The notes: generated from the letters alone by a model not told the origin. Positions 9,365-18,697 are shown, numbered from the stretch's first letter. The stretch is 64,000 nt of DNA from Ramlibacter ginsenosidimutans (GCF_016654015.1 NZ_JAEPWM010000009.1:1-64000); one strand, 5' to 3'. Translations and numbers: made by a program.

Positions 9365-10356
9365 TAGGGCTTCTTCTTCAAAACTTCGGGATTGAGGGGC
9401 GTGCGCGGTTGTCCGCCCACGAGGTAGCCGATCAGGTTCTCGGCCGCGAGGTCCGCCATGGCGCGCCGGGTCGGCACCGTGGCGCTCGCGATGTGCGGCG
9501 TGAGAACGACGTTGGGGACCGTGAGAAGGTCCGGATGCACCTTCGGCTCGCCCTCGAACACGTCCAGGCCTGCCGCAGCGATGCGCTTCTCCTTCAGGGC
9601 CTGCGCCAGCGCCGCGTCGTCGACGATGCCGCCGCGGGCGATGTTCACCAGCGTCGCCGTCGGCTTCATGCGGGCGAGTTCGGCCGCGCCGATGGCATGG
9701 TGGGATTCCGCGCTGTAGGGCAGCACCAGCACCAGGTGGTCCGCCTTCGCCAGCAGTTCGTCCTTGGTCACGTAGCGCGCCTTGCACGCGGCCTCGAGCT
9801 CGGGCGTGAGGCGCGAACGGTTGTGATAGATCACGTTCATGCCGAACCCGTGCGCGCCGCGCCGGGCGATGCCCTGTCCGATGCGTCCCATCCCGAGGAT
9901 GCCAAGCGTGCTGCCGTGCACTTCGGCGCCGGCGAACATGTCGTAGCTCCACTTGGTCCAGCGGCCGGCGCGCAGGTAATGCTCGCTCTCGGCGATGCGG
10001 CGCGCCGTCGCCATCAGCAGCGCGAAGCCGAAGTCGGCGGTCGTCTCCGTGAGCACGTCGGGCGTGTTGGTCGCGAGCACGCCGCGTGCCGTCATCGCCG
10101 GCACGTCGAAGTTGTTGAAGCCCACGGCCATGTTGGCGCAGATCTTCAGTTCGGAGCACGCCGCCAGCAGTTCGGCGTCGATGCGCTCGGTGCCCGTGGT
10201 GAGCGCGCCGGCCTTGTCTTTCAGGCGTGCGAGCAGTTCCTGCCGGCTCCAGGCCGCGTCGGCCTGGTTGTGCTCCACCTCGAAATGCTGCTCGAGGCGG
10301 GCGATGGTTTCCGGGAACACGGCCCGGGCGACCAGGATGCGGGGTCGGGTGGTCAT
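9364..10356 (-). CDS. D-2-hydroxyacid dehydrogenase (glyoxylate/hydroxypyruvate reductase type)
   Basis: The 330-residue enzyme has the D-isomer 2-hydroxyacid dehydrogenase layout: a catalytic domain split around an NAD(P)-binding domain with GILGMGRIGQGIARR. The catalytic Arg lies in NIARGGIVDD, the Glu in DVFEGEP, and the His in LTPHIASAT. Members reduce glyoxylate or hydroxypyruvate; the exact substrate is not fixed by sequence. The stop overlaps the rmuC start, and the start overlaps the stop of the NhaD gene (ATGA), so it is in the middle of a leftward operon. Confidence 0.92.
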   Translation of the reverse strand: MTTRPRILVARAVFPETIARLEQHFEVEHNQADAAWSRQELLARLKDKAGALTTGTERIDAELLAACSELKICANMAVGFNNFDVPAMTARGVLATNTPDVLTETTADFGFALLMATARRIAESEHYLRAGRWTKWSYDMFAGAEVHGSTLGILGMGRIGQGIARRGAHGFGMNVIYHNRSRLTPELEAACKARYVTKDELLAKADHLVLVLPYSAESHHAIGAAELARMKPTATLVNIARGGIVDDAALAQALKEKRIAAAGLDVFEGEPKVHPDLLTVPNVVLTPHIASATVPTRRAMADLAAENLIGYLVGGQPRTPLNPEVLKKKP

Positions 10357-11621
10357 GGTTTGTTGGTCTGCGCGGGTTCGCTATGGGTGGTGATTGGTGC
10401 GGCGTGCGGAGTGCCGACGTCGGCCTCGGGCTCCCACCCCAGCACCAGCATGAGGGCGATGAAGCCCAGGACATAACCGACGGCGACGTGCCAGCCGCCC
10501 TTGAGCCACGCACCGACCGAGCGGCCCTCGTGGTACATGTTGCACAAGGCGACGCCGGCGGACGAGCCGAACCAGATCATGGAGCCGCCGAAGCCCACCG
10601 CATAGGCCACGAAGCCCCAGTCGTAGCCGCCCTGGCGCAAGGCCAGCGCCGTGAGCGGGATATTGTCGAACACGGCGCTGACGAAGCCCAGCCCCAGCGC
10701 GCTGGGCCACGATGCGCCCGGCAGCGCCTTCACCGGCATCATCGCGGCGCACATCACCAGCGAGAGCAGGAACACGCTGCCGCGGAACGCGCCGGGCAGC
10801 AGGCTCCACGTCGGCGTGCGCCAGCCCGCGGTGACGAGCAAGGCCACCCAGACCGACAGGCCGATCAAGGGCCACTCGTTCAGCAAGTCGGGGCGGTGGA
10901 TGTTCAGCGTGATGTTGGTGAAGATCGCGGCGAGCAGCATCAGCGCGACGACGCCGAGGCGAGGCAGGTCCAGCTTCACGCCGCGCGGGTTGTCCTTCAT
11001 GATGGGCTGGTAGGCCTGCTGCTGGCGCGCCGCGATGGTCCCGAAGAACAGCAGCGCGACGCCCGCGCCGACGTACGCCTCGAACACCTGGCCCGGCCGC
11101 ACGCCGGCAATCCACATCATCGTGGTGGTGGTGTCGCCCACCACGCTGCCCGCTCCTCCCGCGTTGCTGGCGGCCACGATGGCCGCGAGGAATCCGACGT
11201 GCACCTTGCCCCGGTACAGCACGTGCGCCATCGCGCCGCCGATCATCGCGGCGGCGATGTTGTCCAGGAAACTGGAGATCACGGCGATGAGCACCAGCAG
11301 CAGGAAGCCGCCCTTCCAGTCGTCGGGCAAGTAGTTCGGCAGCATGTCGGTGACGTGACTCCGCTCGAAATGGTCGGCCAGCAGCGCGAACCCGAGCAGC
11401 AGCCCCAGCAGGTTGCCGAGCGTCACCCATTCGTGCGCGAGCAAGGTGCCCAGGCCGTGCACGCCCGTCACGCCGGAGAAGTCGCCGAACAGGATCTTGT
11501 AGAGCGCGATCACGATCATGCCCGTGACCGCGACGAACAGCGTGTGGTTATGGAACAGCGCGACGCCCAGCAGGGTGAGCGCGAACAGGATGAAGTCGAG
11601 CGGAATGCCGGCCAGCGTCAA
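10353..11621 (-). CDS. NhaD-type Na+/H+ antiporter (ion transporter superfamily)
   Basis: The 422-residue membrane protein has about 12 segments and the paired motifs SSFLDNIAAAMIGG and VSAVFDNIPLTALAL. These are the inverted-repeat substrate loops of the NhaD/citrate (IT) superfamily, and the Asp-Asn pairs are characteristic of NhaD. It would exchange sodium or lithium for protons across the inner membrane; a dicarboxylate role is less likely given DNI/DNIP. The start is a TTG at 11621 preceded by GGAG; no in-frame ATG fits. It is the first gene of the run leading to rmuC. Confidence 0.82.
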   Translation of the reverse strand: MTLAGIPLDFILFALTLLGVALFHNHTLFVAVTGMIVIALYKILFGDFSGVTGVHGLGTLLAHEWVTLGNLLGLLLGFALLADHFERSHVTDMLPNYLPDDWKGGFLLLVLIAVISSFLDNIAAAMIGGAMAHVLYRGKVHVGFLAAIVAASNAGGAGSVVGDTTTTMMWIAGVRPGQVFEAYVGAGVALLFFGTIAARQQQAYQPIMKDNPRGVKLDLPRLGVVALMLLAAIFTNITLNIHRPDLLNEWPLIGLSVWVALLVTAGWRTPTWSLLPGAFRGSVFLLSLVMCAAMMPVKALPGASWPSALGLGFVSAVFDNIPLTALALRQGGYDWGFVAYAVGFGGSMIWFGSSAGVALCNMYHEGRSVGAWLKGGWHVAVGYVLGFIALMLVLGWEPEADVGTPHAAPITTHSEPAQTNKP

Positions 11622-11808
11622 GGGGAGCTCTCCATTTTTTGGTTCTTCTCGGGCAGGCGGGATTATCGCGGCTAGCCCTGCCGCAAGCCTTTCGGATGCA
11701 ACACGGCTGTCGTCCGCGGACTACGGGACGAGCCCGGTGCTTCCTACCGCCCGACCAAGCTGGACGGCTGGATCATGGGCAGAACGTTGCAAGCCACGGG
11801 ACAGGCGC

Positions 11809-12042
11809 ATGAACCAGGATCGCATCGAGGGACGCTGGAAACAGTTGAAGGGCAAGGTCAAGGAGCAGTGGGGCAAGCTCACCGACGACGACCTGGACAT
11901 CATCGCCGGGCGGCGCGAGCAGTTGCTCGGACGCATCCAGCAGCGCCATGGCCTGGCCAAGGACGAAGCGGAGCGCCAGGTGCGCGACTGGGAAGGCAAG
12001 AACCCCGACGCGCGCTTCGAGCGCAAGGACGACGGCCGCTGA
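11809..12042 (+). CDS. CsbD family stress protein
   Basis: This small hydrophilic protein (77 residues) begins MNQDRIEGRWKQLKGKVKEQWGKLTDDDLD, the defining CsbD signature also seen in E. coli YjbJ. These abundant proteins accumulate under general stress or in stationary phase; their molecular function is unknown. The gene stands alone in about 190 bp of upstream non-coding DNA. The ATG at 11809 matches the family N-terminus exactly. Confidence 0.93.
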   Translation: MNQDRIEGRWKQLKGKVKEQWGKLTDDDLDIIAGRREQLLGRIQQRHGLAKDEAERQVRDWEGKNPDARFERKDDGR

Positions 12043-12048
12043 GCGGCC

Positions 12049-12777
12049 TCACTCCCGCCAGTGCGTGAACGCCGACGCGGGCTCGCGCGGCGTGTGGAAG
12101 GTGTTCACCCTGGCATCGATGTCCGCATAGCCCAGGGACATGCCGCAGACGATCATCTCGTTCTCGCCGGCGCCGATGTGCGGCAGGATGATCTTCGCGA
12201 AGCCGTTCCAGGCCGCCTGCGGGCAGGTGTGCAGCCCGCGGGCGCGCGCCGCCACCATGATGTTCTGCAGGAACATGCCGTAGTCCATCAGCGAGCCGCG
12301 TCCCAGGATGCGGTCCATCGTGAACATCAGGCCCACCGGCGCGTCGAAGAAGCGGAAATTGCGCTGGTGCTGCGCATGCATCTTGTCCTTCTCGCCCTTC
12401 TGGATCCCCAGCAGGCCGTACAGGCCCCAGCCGTTCTCGCGGCGGCGATCGATGTAGGGCGGGATCCACTTCGTCGGGTAGTAGTCGTACTCCTCCCGGT
12501 ACTGCTCCGCCAGCGTCGGGTCCGCGTAGATGGCGTCGTGCGCCGCGCAGACCTTGTCGGCCAGCGTGTCGCGCGCGGCACCCTGCAGCACGTATACCTT
12601 CCACGGCTGCGTGTTGGTCCCGGAGGGCGCGCGGGAGGCCACGTCCAGGAGGTGCTCGATGTCGGCTCGCGCCACCGGCCGCTCGCGCAGGAAGGCGCGG
12701 CAGGAGAAGCGGCTCTCGATCGCGGCATCCACGCTCGCCGGATCGGCCACCACGGTGGCGACCTGGGATACGTTCAT
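12049..12777 (-). CDS. Nitroreductase family oxidoreductase
   Basis: This 242-residue FMN-dependent enzyme of the nitroreductase fold carries the N-terminal FMN-phosphate motif FSCRAFL and the APSGTNTQPWKVYV segment. It also has the C-terminal segment GENEMIVCGMSLGY. Members reduce nitro groups, quinones or enones with NAD(P)H. The start overlaps the stop of the thioesterase gene by the ATGA junction, so it is the last gene of a three-gene leftward operon. The physiological substrate is unknown. Confidence 0.9.
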   Translation of the reverse strand: MNVSQVATVVADPASVDAAIESRFSCRAFLRERPVARADIEHLLDVASRAPSGTNTQPWKVYVLQGAARDTLADKVCAAHDAIYADPTLAEQYREEYDYYPTKWIPPYIDRRRENGWGLYGLLGIQKGEKDKMHAQHQRNFRFFDAPVGLMFTMDRILGRGSLMDYGMFLQNIMVAARARGLHTCPQAAWNGFAKIILPHIGAGENEMIVCGMSLGYADIDARVNTFHTPREPASAFTHWRE

Positions 12778-13220
12778 TGCAAGGCCTCCAGCACGCGCCT
12801 GAGGCGCTGGGGCAAGGCAGTGGGCCGGCGGCTCGCGCGGTCGACGTAGACGTGGATGAAGTGGCCCTTGGCCGCGGTCATGGATTCTCCCTGCAGGAAC
12901 AGGCCCACCTCGTAGCGGACGCTGGACGACCCGAGCTTCGCCACCCGCAGGCCCGCTTCCACGACCTGCGGGAACTCCACCGGCGCGAAATAGTTGCACT
13001 GGGTCTCGATCACCAGGCCGATGGTCTCGCCCTGGTGGATGTCCAGCGCGCCCTGCTCGATCAGGTGCGCGTTGACCGCCGTGTCGAACCAGCTGTAGTA
13101 GACGACGTTGTTGACGTGGCCGTAGGCGTCGTTGTCCATCCAGCGCGTGGGGATCGCGCGAAAGGCCTTGTAGCCGCCGCGCCCCTCCGGCTGCGGCTTC
13201 GCGGGTATCGGATCGGTCAT
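12774..13220 (-). CDS. Acyl-CoA thioesterase (4HBT hotdog family)
   Basis: The 148-residue hotdog protein has the 4-hydroxybenzoyl-CoA thioesterase signature TRWMDNDAYGHVNNVVYYSWFDTAVN, in which the Asp following 'WMDND' is the catalytic carboxylate. It would hydrolyse an acyl-CoA or aryl-CoA in the cytoplasm. It overlaps both neighbours by 4 bp, giving tight translational coupling with the deacetylase (upstream) and nitroreductase (downstream). Confidence 0.9.
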   Translation of the reverse strand: MTDPIPAKPQPEGRGGYKAFRAIPTRWMDNDAYGHVNNVVYYSWFDTAVNAHLIEQGALDIHQGETIGLVIETQCNYFAPVEFPQVVEAGLRVAKLGSSSVRYEVGLFLQGESMTAAKGHFIHVYVDRASRRPTALPQRLRRVLEALQ

Positions 13221-14146
13221 CGCGGGCGATTGTGCCAGCGCCGCGCATAGGCCAGCGCCACTGCGAAGGTGTTGACCTGCACCTGCACCGTGTCCTCCAG
13301 CCTGTGTCCGTAGCCGCCTGCCATGGCGAACGCGAGCGGCACGCCACGCTGCCAGGCCCAGTCGAACACGCGCCGGTCGCGCGCCTCGAGTCCGTCCCAA
13401 GTGAGCTTCAGCCGTCCCAGGCGGTCGCCCTCGTGCGGGTCGGCGCCTGCCAGGTAGATGACCAGGCCGGGATCGAAGCGATGCGCCAGTTCGTCCAGCG
13501 CGCGTTCCAGTGCGTGCAGGTAAGCGTCGTCGCCGGTGCCATCGGGCAGGTCGACGTCGAGGTCGCTCGCTTCCTTGCGGAAAGGAAAGTTCTTCTGTCC
13601 GTGCAGGGAGAGCGTGAACACGGTGGGGTCGTCGCGGAAGATGCGCGCCGTGCCGTTGCCCTGGTGCACGTCCAGGTCGATCACGGCCACGCGCAAGGGC
13701 GCCCGCTGCGTCCGGACGCGCTCGGCCTGCATCAGGCGCGCGGCCACGGCGGCGTCGTTGAACACGCAGAAGCCGCCGCCCCGGTCGGGGTACGCGTGGT
13801 GCGTGCCGCCGGCGATGTTCGCCGCCACGCCTTGCTCGAACGCGGTGCGGCAAGCCGCGATCGTCGCCCCGACGGAACGCCGCGCGCGTTCGGCCATCGC
13901 CTGGCTCCAGGGAAAACCGATCTCGCGCAGGATCTTCGGGTCGACGCTGCCGTCGGCTATGGCCTGGATGTAGGCCGGCGTGTGGACCAGGGCCAGTTCA
14001 CCGTCCGTGGCGGGCCGGGCCTGGGCCAGCCGGATCTCCGGAAGCTCTTCGGCCAGCCTGTCCCTCAGCAGCCGGTACTTGCCCATCGGGAAACGGTGGC
14101 CCGTCGGCAGGGGCAGCACGAACTGATCCGCATAGAAGACCTGCAT
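13217..14146 (-). CDS. Histone-deacetylase-like amidohydrolase (class II-type bacterial HDAC family)
   Basis: The 309-residue zinc enzyme shows the HDAC motifs in order: GGTHHAYPDRGGGFCVFND (tandem active-site histidines), DLDVHQGNGTA (zinc-binding Asp and His) and LAGADPHEGDRLGRLKLT (second zinc Asp). In bacteria this family includes acetoin-utilisation, acetylpolyamine and acetyl-lysine deacetylases. Its operon partners here are an acyl-CoA thioesterase and a nitroreductase. The gene is divergent from the phasin gene over 168 bp of regulatory DNA. Confidence 0.9.
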   Translation of the reverse strand: MQVFYADQFVLPLPTGHRFPMGKYRLLRDRLAEELPEIRLAQARPATDGELALVHTPAYIQAIADGSVDPKILREIGFPWSQAMAERARRSVGATIAACRTAFEQGVAANIAGGTHHAYPDRGGGFCVFNDAAVAARLMQAERVRTQRAPLRVAVIDLDVHQGNGTARIFRDDPTVFTLSLHGQKNFPFRKEASDLDVDLPDGTGDDAYLHALERALDELAHRFDPGLVIYLAGADPHEGDRLGRLKLTWDGLEARDRRVFDWAWQRGVPLAFAMAGGYGHRLEDTVQVQVNTFAVALAYARRWHNRPR

Positions 14147-14193
14147 GGCTGCGATTCTGCGGGCCGGCAGGAATTAGGGGATCTTCCCTAGTT

Positions 14194-14267
14194 TGCTGCA
14201 ACGCAACAAAAAACGCTTGCAATGGCCAGCGGTACCCATATACTTCGATCCATGCTGCGCTGCAACA
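14194..14267 (+). promoter_or_regulatory. phaP promoter flanked by two PhaR-like operators
   Basis: A sigma-70 promoter is visible: -35 TTGCAA (14217-14222), 16-bp spacer, -10 TATACT (14239-14244). It is flanked by TGCTGCAACGCAACA (14194-14208) and TGCTGCGCTGCAACA (14253-14267). TGC/GCA-rich sites of this kind bind the polyhydroxyalkanoate repressor PhaR at phasin promoters in related bacteria. The assignment to PhaR is inference, as no phaR gene lies in the window. Confidence 0.65.
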
Positions 14268-14314
14268 CGGTTTCAGGGCAGCTCCGAGCCCCCTAAACCA
14301 CCCGGAGAAGATCC

Positions 14315-14860
14315 ATGCTGACCGCTGAACAACTGATGGCCGCCCAGAAGGCAAATGTCGAAACCCTCTTTGGCCTGACCTCCAAGGCCTTCGAAGGCGT
14401 CGAGAAGCTCGTCGAGCTGAACGTCACCGCGACCAAGGCCGCCCTGGCCGAAGCCGCCGAGACCACCCAATCCATGCTGAACGTCAAGGACGCCCAGGAA
14501 CTGCTGGCGCTGCAAGCCGCCCTGTTCCAGCCCCTGGCCGAGAAGACCGCTGCCTACAGCCGTCACCTCTACGACATCAGCACCTCCACCGGCGCCGAGT
14601 TCACCAAGGCCGTCGAAGGCCAGTTCTCCGACGTGCAGAAGAAGTTCCTAGCCGTCGTGGACAACGCCGCCAAGAACGCGCCCGCCGGTTCCGAGACCGC
14701 CGTCGCGGTGTTCAAGAGCGCCGTTGCCGCCGGCAACAACGCTCTGGAATCCGTGCAGAAGGCCGTCAAGCAAGCGACCGACGTCGCCGAAGCCAACTTC
14801 AACGCCGTGGCCAGCCAGGCCGTGAACGCCGCGAAGACCACGACCAAGGCCAAGCGCTGA
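14315..14860 (+). CDS. phaP: Phasin family protein (PHA granule-associated)
   Basis: Phasins coat polyhydroxyalkanoate granules and control their size and number. The 181-residue product is almost entirely amphipathic helix, Ala- and Lys-rich, free of Cys, and begins [22 protein letters not shown], the usual phasin_2 start. A Lys-rich tail (AKTTTKAKR) is typical of Burkholderiales phasins. The gene has its own promoter and operator region and a good ribosome site (GGAGAAG) before ATG 14315. It implies PHA storage by this organism. Confidence 0.93.
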   Translation: MLTAEQLMAAQKANVETLFGLTSKAFEGVEKLVELNVTATKAALAEAAETTQSMLNVKDAQELLALQAALFQPLAEKTAAYSRHLYDISTSTGAEFTKAVEGQFSDVQKKFLAVVDNAAKNAPAGSETAVAVFKSAVAAGNNALESVQKAVKQATDVAEANFNAVASQAVNAAKTTTKAKR

Positions 14861-15010
14861 GCAATGAATTGAGCGTTCCTGACGCCTTTTCGGCGGAACA
14901 GGAACCTCGCCCATAGGCTGGCACTCCATCGAATCGCCCGGTCCGCCGGGAGTTTCTTCAGGTTGTCTCCTCGGGTCCTTTCGACACCATCGCTGGTTCA
15001 GGGATCCATT

Positions 15011-15043
15011 GGCCACCCCATCGCAAGATGGGGTGGCCTTTTT
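15011..15043 (+). terminator. Strong rho-independent terminator downstream of phaP
   Basis: Perfect 12-bp stem GGCCACCCCATC / GATGGGGTGGCC with loop GCAA, then five T residues (15039-15043). It lies 150 bp after the phaP stop, leaving a long 3' untranslated region, and is oriented for rightward transcription. Confidence 0.88.
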
Positions 15044-15062
15044 CCTGGCGCTCGCGTTTCCG

Positions 15063-15989
15063 TCAGGGCGCGTGCGCCTTCGCCTCGAGGGCGGCCCTCA
15101 GCTGCGGCAGTGCCGCCTGCATGGCGGCCCGTCCGGCCTCGATGGCCCGGCGCTTGCCGGCGAAGTCGCCGCTGCCCATGCCGGCGAGCGCCGGCCGCAC
15201 CACCACGTCCGCGTCCTTGAGCTCCCAGCCGTTGATGCTCTTGCCCATGATGGCGAAAGTCTGCAAGAGCACCTGCACGGTGTCGCCGTAGGGGTTGCCT
15301 TCGGGCGCGCTCGAGATGTCGACGGCGATCACCACCTCGGCGCCCATCTGCCGCGCGTAGCGCACGGGCACGGGCGAGACCAGGCCGCCGTCCACGAACT
15401 CCTGCGCGCCGATCTTGACGGGCAGGAACACGGCCGGCACGGCGCTCGAGGCACGCACCGCGGTCCCCGTGTCGCCGCGCCGGAACAGCACGCCCTGCCC
15501 GGTCTTCAGGTCGGTCGCGACGATCCCCAGCGGCAGCGTCATGTTCTCGATCAGCTTGTGGTTCACCTGCGTGTCCACGTAGCGCGCCAGTGCCTCGCCG
15601 CGCAGCAGGCCGCGGCTGAAGATCGGCAGCGTCCAGTCGGCGAACGCCGCCTCGTCCATCGCCATCGCGGACTGCTGCAACTGCCGGCCGTCGCGCCCGC
15701 TCGCATACAGGGCCGCGACCAGGCTGCCGGCCGACGTGCCCACCACCAGGTCCGGCTTGATCCCGGCCTCTTCCAGTACCTCGATCACGCCCACGTGCGC
15801 GAATCCCCGCGCGGCGCCGCCGCCGAGCGCGAGCCCGATGCGCGGCGGCCGCTTCTGCACGACGACGGGCGGCGCACTGGGCTCGGGTGCGGGCTGGGGA
15901 GCGCTGGCGCAAGCGGCCAGCAGCACGAGGAGCGAAGCGATGAGCGTGCGGCCCGCCTGCCGGCGCGCCGTACGGAAAGGAATGTGCAT
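15063..15989 (-). CDS. Patatin-like phospholipase lipoprotein (RssA/YchK-like)
   Basis: The 308-residue protein starts with a lipoprotein signal peptide whose lipobox LLAAC places the lipidated Cys at residue 27, so it should be anchored to a membrane on the periplasmic side. The patatin catalytic dyad is present: oxyanion loop GLALGGGAARG, nucleophile serine in VVGTSAGS, and Asp in FVDGGLVSPVPV. It probably cleaves phospholipid or lysophospholipid acyl chains. I start it at ATG 15989 because that gives a proper signal peptide; an in-frame start at 16076 would bury it. It converges with the phasin transcript. Confidence 0.88.
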   Translation of the reverse strand: MHIPFRTARRQAGRTLIASLLVLLAACASAPQPAPEPSAPPVVVQKRPPRIGLALGGGAARGFAHVGVIEVLEEAGIKPDLVVGTSAGSLVAALYASGRDGRQLQQSAMAMDEAAFADWTLPIFSRGLLRGEALARYVDTQVNHKLIENMTLPLGIVATDLKTGQGVLFRRGDTGTAVRASSAVPAVFLPVKIGAQEFVDGGLVSPVPVRYARQMGAEVVIAVDISSAPEGNPYGDTVQVLLQTFAIMGKSINGWELKDADVVVRPALAGMGSGDFAGKRRAIEAGRAAMQAALPQLRAALEAKAHAP

Positions 15990-16118
15990 GAGGGAGGTGC
16001 CTGTGGCCGAAGCCGATACTGCCAAGCCTCGTATGCTAACCATGAGCTCGAAGGCCACCGGGACCGCGCGAGCCATCGCCCATAATCTGCGCGAACTTCA
16101 GGTCACAGGAGGCAAGAG

Positions 16119-16877
16119 ATGGACATCCAGGGCAAGGTCTTCATCGTCACCGGCGGCGCATCGGGCCTCGGCGAGGGTACCGCGCGCATGCTGGCCGCCA
16201 GCGGCGGCAAGGTCGTGATCGCGGACATGCAGGCCGACAAGGGCGAGCAGGTCGCGCGCGAGATCGGCGGCGCCTTCGTGAAGTGCGACGTGAGCCAGGA
16301 GGCGGATGGCCAGGCGGTGGTGGCCAAGGCCGTGTCGCTCGGCAAGCTGATGGGCCTCGTGAACTGCGCCGGCATCGCGCCGGCGGAGAAGACGGTGGGC
16401 AAGAACGGCGCGCACAACCTCGGCGTGTTCACCAAGACCGTGATGGTCAACCTGGTGGGTTCCTTCAACATGATCCGCCTGGCCGCCGAAGCCATGGCGA
16501 AGAACACGCCCGAGGCCACCGGCGAACGCGGCTGCATGATCTCCACCGCATCGGTGGCGGCCTATGACGGCCAGATCGGCCAGGCTGCGTACAGCGCGTC
16601 CAAGGGCGGCGTCGTCGGCATGACGCTCCCCATCGCCCGGGATCTCGCGCGCAACGGCATCCGCAACATGACGATCGCCCCTGGCATCTTCGGCACGCCC
16701 ATGCTGTTCGGCATGCCCAAGGAAGTGCAGGACGCGCTCGCCGCCAGCGTGCCCTTCCCTTCGCGCCTGGGCACGCCCGAGGACTACGCGAAGCTCGCGA
16801 AGCACATCTTCGAGAACGACATGCTCAATGGCGAAGTGATCCGCCTCGACGGAGCGATCCGGCTGGCGCCGAAGTGA
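16119..16877 (+). CDS. SDR-family 3-hydroxyacyl-CoA dehydrogenase-like oxidoreductase
   Basis: The 252-residue short-chain dehydrogenase has the cofactor motif [10 protein letters not shown] (from residue 11) and the [10 protein letters not shown] segment. The catalytic Tyr158 and Lys162 lie in AAYSASKGG. The sequence pattern follows 3-hydroxyacyl-CoA dehydrogenase type 2 (HSD17B10-like) proteins, which use NAD+ to oxidise 3-hydroxyacyl-CoA or 2-methyl-3-hydroxybutyryl-CoA. The ribosome site AGGAGG is ideal. Its TGA overlaps an in-frame GTG of the following transferase frame. Confidence 0.9.
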   Translation: MDIQGKVFIVTGGASGLGEGTARMLAASGGKVVIADMQADKGEQVAREIGGAFVKCDVSQEADGQAVVAKAVSLGKLMGLVNCAGIAPAEKTVGKNGAHNLGVFTKTVMVNLVGSFNMIRLAAEAMAKNTPEATGERGCMISTASVAAYDGQIGQAAYSASKGGVVGMTLPIARDLARNGIRNMTIAPGIFGTPMLFGMPKEVQDALAASVPFPSRLGTPEDYAKLAKHIFENDMLNGEVIRLDGAIRLAPK

Positions 16878-16912
16878 GCCCGGCGCATGCGCGGCGGCCC
16901 TATAGTCGCCGC

Positions 16913-18697
16913 GTGCGTCGCCTCGTCCATTCCCTGCTGATCGCGGCGGGCCTGCTTGCAGGCTGCGCCAGCACCCCGCCGTCCTTCACCTACCAACCGC
17001 CTTCCGAGCTGCCGCCCGTGGCCTTCAACGGCACGGCGAAGCCGGGCTGGGCGACGCACACCTTTGCCGTGGCCGCCGCGCATCCGCTGGCCGTGGACGC
17101 GGGCTACCAGGTGCTGCGTGCCGGCGGGACGGCCGTCGACGCGGCGGTCGCCGTGCAGGCGGTGCTGACGCTGGTCGAGCCGCAATCGAGCGGCATCGGC
17201 GGCGGCGCCTTCCTGCTGCACTACGACGGCCACGACGTCGTCGCCTACGACGGCCGCGAGACCGCTCCTGCCGCAGCCACCGAGCGGCTGTTCCTCGATG
17301 CGGACGGGAAGCCGCTGTCGTTCCATGCGGCGGTGGTCGGAGGACGTTCGGTCGGCGTGCCGGGCGTGCTGCGCATGCAGGAACTCGCGCACCGCGAGCA
17401 CGGCCGACTGCCCTGGGCGACGCTGTTCGCGCCTGCCATCTGGCTGGCGGAGAACGGCTTCCCGATCAGCGAACGGCTGCACGCGCAGCTTTCTTCGGAT
17501 CGATTCTTCCGCAACGATCCCGCCGCATTCGCCTATTTCTACACGGCCGACGGCAAGCCGCTGCCGGCCGGCACGCGGCTGCGCAACCCCGAGCTCGCGC
17601 AGGTGCTGCGCCGCATCGCCAGGGAAGGCAGCAGCGCGTTCTACGAGGGCGAAGTGGCGCAGGCCATCGTCGCGAAAGTCCGCGGCCATGCGACGAACCC
17701 TGGCGCGATGACGCTGGCCGATCTCGCCGGGTACCGGGCCAGGGAACGCCAGCCGCTCTGCAGCGACTACCGCGCACACGCACACGACTACCGCATCTGC
17801 GGCTTCCCGCCGCCCGGCTCCGGCGCGATCGCCGTGGCGCAGATCCTGGGCATCCTCTCGCAAACGCCCGCAAGCGGCATCCCGCTCGCGAACGGACTGC
17901 CTACCGCACCCTGGCTGCACCTCTATACCGAAGCGGCGCGCCTCGCGTTCGCGGATCGCGGCCTCTACGTGGGTGATCCCGACTTCGTGCAGCCGCCCGC
18001 CGGCCGCTGGGAGAGCCTGCTCGCGCCTGCCTACCTCGCGCGTCGTGCACGGCTGATCGGGCCCGCCAGCATGAAGACGGCTCAGCCCGGCAACCCCGGG
18101 GCCGCCGTCGCGCTGGCGCCTGCCGAGGCCCAACCCGAGCACGGCACCTCGCAGGTGAGCATCGTTGACCCGTACGGCAATGCGGTGTCGATGACGACGA
18201 CCGTGGAAGACCAGTTCGGCTCGCGGCAGATGGTGAAGGGCTTCGTGCTGAACAACGAACTTACCGACTTCAACTTCGCGCCGGCCGGGGCCGACGGCCG
18301 TCCGGTCGCGAACCGCGTGCAGCCGGGCAAACGGCCGCGCTCGTCGATGGACCCCACCTTCGTTTTCGACAAGGCCAGCGGCCAGCTCGTGATGGTCACC
18401 GGCGCCATGGGCGGCCCCATGATCATTCACCAGGTGGCGAAGCACCTCTACGGAGTGCTGGACTGGGGCCTGGACGTGCAGCGCGCCATCGAACTGCCCA
18501 ACTTCGGTTCGCTCAACGGCCCGACGCTGTTGGAGCCGAATCGCTTCCCGCCCGCGACGGTCCGGGCCTTGCAGTCCATGGGCCACGAGGTCGAGCAGGT
18601 CCCGTTCCCCGCAGGCATCCAGGCGATCCAGCGCACGCCCGGCGGCTGGTTCGGCGGGGCCGATCCTCGCCGCGACGGCATCGTCATGGGCGACTGA
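16913..18697 (+). CDS. ggt: Gamma-glutamyltransferase, lipoprotein form
   Basis: GGT cleaves glutathione and other gamma-glutamyl compounds and transfers the glutamyl group; it matures by self-cleavage before a threonine. The nucleophile is Thr412 in PEHGTSQVSIVD, and the oxyanion and substrate motifs SSGIGGGAFLLHYDG and GAMGGPMIIHQ are present. From GTG 16913 the protein starts MRRLVHSLLIAAGLLAGCAS, a lipoprotein signal with lipidated Cys18; most GGTs are soluble periplasmic, so membrane anchoring is a variation. A GTG at 16874, overlapping the SDR stop, is an alternative start adding 13 residues. It overlaps the convergent YihY gene by 14 bp. Confidence 0.93.
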   Translation: MRRLVHSLLIAAGLLAGCASTPPSFTYQPPSELPPVAFNGTAKPGWATHTFAVAAAHPLAVDAGYQVLRAGGTAVDAAVAVQAVLTLVEPQSSGIGGGAFLLHYDGHDVVAYDGRETAPAAATERLFLDADGKPLSFHAAVVGGRSVGVPGVLRMQELAHREHGRLPWATLFAPAIWLAENGFPISERLHAQLSSDRFFRNDPAAFAYFYTADGKPLPAGTRLRNPELAQVLRRIAREGSSAFYEGEVAQAIVAKVRGHATNPGAMTLADLAGYRARERQPLCSDYRAHAHDYRICGFPPPGSGAIAVAQILGILSQTPASGIPLANGLPTAPWLHLYTEAARLAFADRGLYVGDPDFVQPPAGRWESLLAPAYLARRARLIGPASMKTAQPGNPGAAVALAPAEAQPEHGTSQVSIVDPYGNAVSMTTTVEDQFGSRQMVKGFVLNNELTDFNFAPAGADGRPVANRVQPGKRPRSSMDPTFVFDKASGQLVMVTGAMGGPMIIHQVAKHLYGVLDWGLDVQRAIELPNFGSLNGPTLLEPNRFPPATVRALQSMGHEVEQVPFPAGIQAIQRTPGGWFGGADPRRDGIVMGD

